NCBI GenBank assembly: GCA_947629725.1
Contig: CANREU010000078.1
Location: 1 to 7,185, forward strand
Direction of reading: 5' to 3'
Length of the DNA stretch: 7,185 bases
Source: an uncultured Clostridia bacterium
Lineage (GTDB): Bacteria; Bacillota; Clostridia; Christensenellales; Borkfalkiaceae
In this document: positions 4,267 through 7,185 of the stretch, in pieces
Position numbering within the stretch: position 1 is the first letter of the stretch
Layout of the letters: each line of letters starts with the position of its first letter
Position numbers and translations under genes: made by a program
The notes under the pieces: generated by a model
The model's database searches: none
What the model was told of the DNA's origin: nothing
What the model saw: the letters and a program-made list of their open reading frames with translations, nothing else

Positions 4267-5439
4267 TCAAACGAAGAGGGTGGAGAAGGGGGCGGTGTAA
4301 ACGCCCGAGAGGGCGGCGTAAAGGTCGGCCGCGTGGAGGTCCGCCGTAAAGCAGGCGAGCGCCTCCTTTTTGAGGCCGTCGTGATCGCTCTTCCGCACGA
4401 TCGCCGTCCCCTTGAGGGCGGCGAGGATCTCGTCCGCCCTCTCCTTCTTCACGGCGAGCAGATTCGCCGCGAGGGGAGCTTTGAGGTAGTCGCGCACGTC
4501 TTTCAGGCGGACGCCGAGGAAGTTCTGCAAGAAGACGCGCTTGATGCGGGAGCGGGTGTAGCGCTTGCCCGCCGCCTTCGCGAGCACCTCCCCGAGGGAG
4601 GGATTGCCCTTGGAGAGCGCTTTGAGCCTGTTTTCGAGCCCCTCCGAGCAGTCGGGCGTCTCCGCGATCCTTTCGGCGGGGGCGGAGAGGAGGGCGCACA
4701 GCGCGGCCTCGCCGTAGGGGAGGGGACGGTAGGTCTTCGCCGTCTCAAATACGTCTGCGGGGAGGTTGCGTTTCAGCGCCCGCTTTGCCCTGCCCGAGGG
4801 GTCGCCGAGCACGGCGCGGAGGGCGGCGGCGGAGGAGAAGTCCTTATAGAGGGAGACGTCGGCATAGCCCCCTCCCACGCGGCGGAGGGGGAAGGGCTCG
4901 ATGGAGGACTTGTTTACAAGGAGGGCGCGGCAATACTCGGTGCCCAAGAGGTTGTTGGGGGAGGTGAGGAGGCTCTCGTCGACGTCCGCCGTCGCAAGGA
5001 GGGCGGCGTTGCGGGCGCGGATGTAGGAGGTGCCGTCCTTCATGTTCTCCTTGAGGGCGGACTTAAAGGCCTTGTCCTCGGAGAGGAGGGCGGAGGCCGT
5101 CTTCAAAAAGTCCGCCTTTTCCCCGCTCTCGCACCCGAAGGCGAGGGCGGTGACGGAGGGGATCTGCGTGAGCATGTGCACGGCGCCCTCGGCGAAGAGT
5201 TCTGCGGGGGAGCAGGCGAAGGCGGCGGGGAGCTCGAGGACGGCGTCCGCGCCGTTCTCCACGGCATGGCGCGCCCTCGTGTATTTATCGAACACCGCCG
5301 CTTCCCCCCGCTGGGTGAAGTTCCCGCTCATGAGGCAGAGGATCCCGTCTCTTCCGCACGTCCGCCCGATCTCTTCGAGCTGCCTTTTGTGGCCGTTGTG
5401 GAAGGGGTTATATTCGCAAATTACCGCACAAAATTCCAT
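4267..5439 (-). CDS. tmcAL: tRNA(Met) cytidine acetate ligase
   Basis: This 390-residue cytoplasmic enzyme belongs to the TmcAL family (formerly DUF795/YlbM). It activates acetate with ATP as acetyl-adenylate and acetylates wobble cytidine 34 of elongator tRNA-Met to ac4C, which helps accurate AUG decoding. Motifs in order: VICEYNPFHNGH with the nucleotidyltransferase signature HNGH (14-17), SGNFTQRGE (38-46), a conserved helix with FDKYTRARHAVENGAD (50-65), NNLLGTEYCRAL (162-173), EGLENRL (267-273) and KRYTRSRIKRVFLQNFLGV (292-310). Length matches the family. The ATG at 5439 places MEF directly before the first beta strand, as in relatives; a 27-residue upstream extension begins with GTG inside the proposed -10 box and is rejected. 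The Shine-Dalgarno is weak (GCGGA close to the start, AAAGGG further off). It is convergent with the GH43 gene and divergent from pta. Confidence 0.93.
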   Translation of the reverse strand: MEFCAVICEYNPFHNGHKRQLEEIGRTCGRDGILCLMSGNFTQRGEAAVFDKYTRARHAVENGADAVLELPAAFACSPAELFAEGAVHMLTQIPSVTALAFGCESGEKADFLKTASALLSEDKAFKSALKENMKDGTSYIRARNAALLATADVDESLLTSPNNLLGTEYCRALLVNKSSIEPFPLRRVGGGYADVSLYKDFSSAAALRAVLGDPSGRAKRALKRNLPADVFETAKTYRPLPYGEAALCALLSAPAERIAETPDCSEGLENRLKALSKGNPSLGEVLAKAAGKRYTRSRIKRVFLQNFLGVRLKDVRDYLKAPLAANLLAVKKERADEILAALKGTAIVRKSDHDGLKKEALACFTADLHAADLYAALSGVYTAPFSTLFV

Positions 5440-5457
5440 TTTTTTCCGCGTCCGCCC

Positions 5458-5486
5458 TTTACAATCCCGAAAATTCGTTGTATAAT
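5458..5486 (+). promoter_or_regulatory. Predicted vegetative promoter of pta-ackA
   Basis: TTTACA (5458-5463) and a consensus TATAAT (5481-5486) are separated by exactly 17 bp. The start would fall near 5493, giving a leader of about 69 nt before the pta ATG. The promoter lies inside the transcribed leader of the divergent tmcAL gene. Confidence 0.85.
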
Positions 5487-5490
5487 AAAG

Positions 5491-5547
5491 ATAACGATTT
5501 CCGTCGTCTCCATTATACACGAAACGTGCGGAAAAATAAAGCGTTAT
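5491..5547 (+). promoter_or_regulatory. Possible stem-loop in the pta leader
   Basis: Nested inverted repeats are visible: ATAACG (5491-5496) with CGTTAT (5542-5547), TTTCCG (5498-5503) with CGGAAA (5529-5534), and CACG (5518-5521) with CGTG (5525-5528) around AAA. The outer right arm ends 2 nt before the pta Shine-Dalgarno GGAG (5550-5553). The stems are short and the predicted start cuts into the outer left arm, so this is weak. No known riboswitch class is recognised. Confidence 0.3.
5512..5540 (-). promoter_or_regulatory. Predicted promoter of tmcAL, facing the pta promoter
   Basis: On the minus strand TATAAT occupies plus-strand 5512-5517 (read as ATTATA). A weak -35, TTTATT (plus-strand 5535-5540), lies 17 bp upstream. 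Transcription would start near 5505, leaving a leader of about 66 nt. The two -10 boxes form an 8-bp inverted repeat (TGTATAAT at 5479-5486, ATTATACA at 5512-5519). The -10 is convincing; the -35 matches consensus in only three positions. Confidence 0.5.
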
Positions 5548-5561
5548 ACGGAGAAATTATC

Positions 5562-6611
5562 ATGGCGTTTTTTGACAAATTGAAGATGCAGGCGAAGTCC
5601 CTCGGCAGAAAGATCGCCGAGAGCGGAACGGTCATCGAGGAGATCAAGAAGAAGGCGGCGGCGCTCAACCGCCGTATCGTCCTCTGCGAAGGGGAGGACA
5701 GCCGCGTCGTCGAAGCCGCGTCGGCCTGCGTCGACGAAGGGCTTGCGCGCATCGTCCTGCTCGGTGACGCCGAGAAGATCAAGGCGGATAACCCCGGTAT
5801 CGACCTCACGAACGTGGAGATCGTCGACCCCGCGACGTCCCCCAACCTCGACACCTACGCGAACCTCCTCTACGAACTGAGAAAGAGCAAGGGCATGACC
5901 CTCGAAGAGGCGAAGGAGCAGGCGAAAGATCCCACCTTCTTCGGCGCGCTCATGCTCAAGATCGGCGATGTGGACGGGCTCGTCTCGGGCGCGTGCCACT
6001 CCACCGCCAACACCCTGCGCCCCGGACTGCAGATCATCAAGACGGCGCCGGGCGTCTCCGCCGTCACCTCCTTCAACCTCATGGTCGCCAACCATAAATA
6101 CGCCGAAGACGGCGTGCTCGTGTTCGCGGACTGCGGGCTGAACCCCACCTACACCGCCGAAGGGCTCGCCGATTGCGCGATCGCGACGGCGAAGAGCGCG
6201 AAGGCGATCGCGGGGATCGAGCCCCGCGTCGCGATGCTCTCCTTCTCCACGAAAGGAAGTGCCAAGCACGACCTCGTCACCCTCGTCCAGGAGGCGACGA
6301 AGATCGCGCAGGAGAAGGCGCCCGACCTTGCGATCGACGGCGAACTCCAGCTCGACGCGGCGCTCGTCCCCGAAGTCGCCGCCCTCAAGGCGCCCGACTC
6401 CAAAGTGGCGGGCCATGCGAACGTGCTCATCTTCCCCGACCTGCAATCGGGCAACATCGGCTACAAGCTCGTGGAGCGGCTGGGCGGCTTTGATGCGGTC
6501 GGCCCCATCTGCCAGGGATTCGACAAGCCCCTCAACGACCTCTCCCGCGGCTGCAAGACCTCCGATATTGTCTGCGCCGTCGCGATCACCGCGGTACAGA
6601 CCATCCGTTGA
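5562..6611 (+). CDS. pta: Phosphate acetyltransferase (phosphotransacetylase)
   Basis: This 349-residue cytoplasmic enzyme interconverts acetyl-CoA plus phosphate with acetyl phosphate plus CoA, the first step of acetate formation. It is the short, single-domain Pta without the DRTGG/regulatory domain of the E. coli type, and starts with a charged helical segment of about 37 residues. Family landmarks: RRIVLCEGEDSRVVEA (37-52), DVDGLVSGACHSTANTLRP (136-154), MLSFSTKGSAKHD (225-237), DGELQLDAA (259-267) and ANVLIFPDLQSGNIGYKL (286-303). NDLSRGCKTSD (325-335) supplies S328, R329, C331 and D335, matching S309, R310, C312 and D316 of the Methanosarcina thermophila enzyme. The ATG at 5562 has GGAG (5550-5553) 8 nt upstream. 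A 28-residue in-frame extension begins with TTG overlapping the promoter and is rejected. The stop is 9 bp before ackA, forming an operon. Phosphotransbutyrylase is a relative, but the neighbouring acetate kinase and the motifs favour Pta. Confidence 0.96.
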   Translation: MAFFDKLKMQAKSLGRKIAESGTVIEEIKKKAAALNRRIVLCEGEDSRVVEAASACVDEGLARIVLLGDAEKIKADNPGIDLTNVEIVDPATSPNLDTYANLLYELRKSKGMTLEEAKEQAKDPTFFGALMLKIGDVDGLVSGACHSTANTLRPGLQIIKTAPGVSAVTSFNLMVANHKYAEDGVLVFADCGLNPTYTAEGLADCAIATAKSAKAIAGIEPRVAMLSFSTKGSAKHDLVTLVQEATKIAQEKAPDLAIDGELQLDAALVPEVAALKAPDSKVAGHANVLIFPDLQSGNIGYKLVERLGGFDAVGPICQGFDKPLNDLSRGCKTSDIVCAVAITAVQTIR

Positions 6612-6615
6612 GGTG
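6610..6615 (+). promoter_or_regulatory. ackA ribosome binding site overlapping the pta stop
   Basis: GAGGTG (6610-6615) uses the last two bases of the pta TGA (6609-6611) and ends 5 nt before the ackA ATG. A ribosome terminating on pta would cover this site, which suggests translational coupling and a fixed ratio of the two enzymes. Confidence 0.75.
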
Positions 6616-6620
6616 GCGGC

Positions 6621-7185
6621 ATGAAGATACTCGTCATCAACGCGGGGAGCTCCTCCCTCAAATATCAGCTCATCAACATGGAGACGGAGGAGGTCCTCGC
6701 GAAGGGGACTTGCGAGCGCATCGGCATCGAGGGCGGCAAGCTCACCCACAAGGCGCACGGCGAGACGTTCGTCGTGGAGCGGGAACTCAAAAATCACACC
6801 GACGCCATCTCCCTCGTGCTCTCCGAGCTCGTCGATAAGAAGGCGGGGGTCATCGCGGATATGTCGGAGATCGACGCCGTGGGGCACCGCGTCGTCGCTT
6901 CGGGCGAGGCGTTCAAGAAGACCACCCTCGTCGACGACAAGGTGATGGAGACGATGGAGGAGATCGCGGAACTCGCCCCCCTCCACAATCCCGCCGCCAT
7001 TTTGGGGGTGAATGCCTGCCGCGCGGTGATGCCGGGCAAGAGGATGGCGCTCGTGTTCGATACCTCCTTCCATGCGACGATGCCCGAATACGCCTACCTC
7101 TATGCCGTCGACTACGACGACTACAAGAAGTATAAGGTGAGAAAATACGGCGCGCACGGCACCTCACACAAGTATGTCGCGGGGG
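6621..7185 (+). CDS. ackA: Acetate kinase, N-terminal 188 residues (3' end outside window)
   Basis: The frame is open from the ATG at 6621 to the window edge, covering roughly the first half of a ~400-residue enzyme. Acetate kinase transfers the phosphoryl group of acetyl phosphate to ADP, giving acetate and ATP. The first family signature, VINAGSSSLKY (5-15), contains N7, S10 and S12. GHRVV gives R90, APLHNP gives H122, VFDTSFH gives D147 and HGTSH gives H179; these correspond to R91, H123, D148 and H180 of the Methanosarcina thermophila enzyme, so the catalytic residues visible so far are intact. Position 178 is Ala in YGAHGTSH where the methanogen has F179 of its acetate pocket. As I recall, streptococcal enzymes also have Ala here. 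The gene is coupled to pta by a 9-bp gap with an overlapping ribosome binding site. The C-terminal half could not be checked. Confidence 0.97.
   Translation, partial: MKILVINAGSSSLKYQLINMETEEVLAKGTCERIGIEGGKLTHKAHGETFVVERELKNHTDAISLVLSELVDKKAGVIADMSEIDAVGHRVVASGEAFKKTTLVDDKVMETMEEIAELAPLHNPAAILGVNACRAVMPGKRMALVFDTSFHATMPEYAYLYAVDYDDYKKYKVRKYGAHGTSHKYVAG

Noticed and set aside
5440..5561. Upstream in-frame extensions of tmcAL (GTG at 5520) and pta (TTG at 5478)
   Set aside because: Both alternative starts overlap the TATAAT boxes, so they would not lie in the transcripts. Both begin MYN only because the -10 boxes are an inverted repeat.
5491..5561. Riboswitch or T-box in the pta leader
   Set aside because: The leader is only about 69 nt, with short stems, no terminator hairpin and no T-box or known aptamer consensus.
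4333..5583. A 416-codon plus-strand open frame across tmcAL
   Set aside because: It is antisense to tmcAL, whose HNGH and other motifs are intact. The product is Gly/Glu/Arg-rich without motifs and runs through both promoters.
5544..7157. A 537-codon minus-strand open frame across pta and ackA
   Set aside because: It is antisense to two well-identified enzymes, spans their junction, and its product is low-complexity and Arg/Asp-rich. It is an artefact of codon bias.

Overview
The window looks like chromosome from a high-GC (about 60% by eye), probably uncultured and gut-associated member of the Clostridia (Firmicutes/Bacillota). This rests on a TmcAL-type tRNA acetate ligase (a mainly Firmicutes family) beside pta-ackA, strong Shine-Dalgarno sites, vegetative promoters with TATAAT-like -10 boxes, intrinsic terminators with T-tracts, and a lipoprotein glycosidase fitting a plant-polysaccharide degrader. 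The crowding of short repeats between genes resembles uncultured Christensenellales/Borkfalkiaceae-type genomes, but that placement is a guess from memory, not shown by the sequence.

Layout: (1) 1-1152, a translation block: the 3' end of rpsB (ribosomal protein S2), complete tsf (EF-Ts) and a strong terminator. (2) 1153-1909, about 750 bp with no credible gene but many palindromes and repeats: a symmetrical 80-nt element that can fold as a four-way junction, a two-copy 39-bp tandem repeat, three members of a short palindromic family, G-runs able to form quadruplexes, and a ~100-bp dispersed repeat (copy A). (3) 1911-4148, a stand-alone gene with its own AT-rich promoter and terminator, encoding a secreted lipoprotein of the GH43 arabinanase type. 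(4) 4160-4258, a second copy (B) of the ~100-bp repeat in the same orientation, so the GH43 gene lies between direct repeats. (5) 4267-5439 (minus), tmcAL, convergent with the GH43 gene and sharing a terminator with T-tracts on both sides. (6) 5440-5561, a short regulatory region in which the proposed pta and tmcAL promoters face each other. (7) 5562-7185, pta and the first 188 codons of ackA, tightly coupled.

How the genes fit together: Pta and AckA convert acetyl-CoA to acetate and yield ATP. TmcAL uses acetate and ATP to acetylate the wobble cytidine of elongator tRNA-Met, so the divergent neighbours share metabolites. The GH43 lipoprotein would release arabino-oligosaccharides from pectic arabinan outside the cell, and the acetate pathway is a plausible end point for such sugars; that link is inference. 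No complete new multi-gene system (defence, CRISPR, transposon, biosynthetic cluster) is visible. The unusual content is the repeat architecture around the GH43 gene and the tmcAL/pta promoter arrangement.
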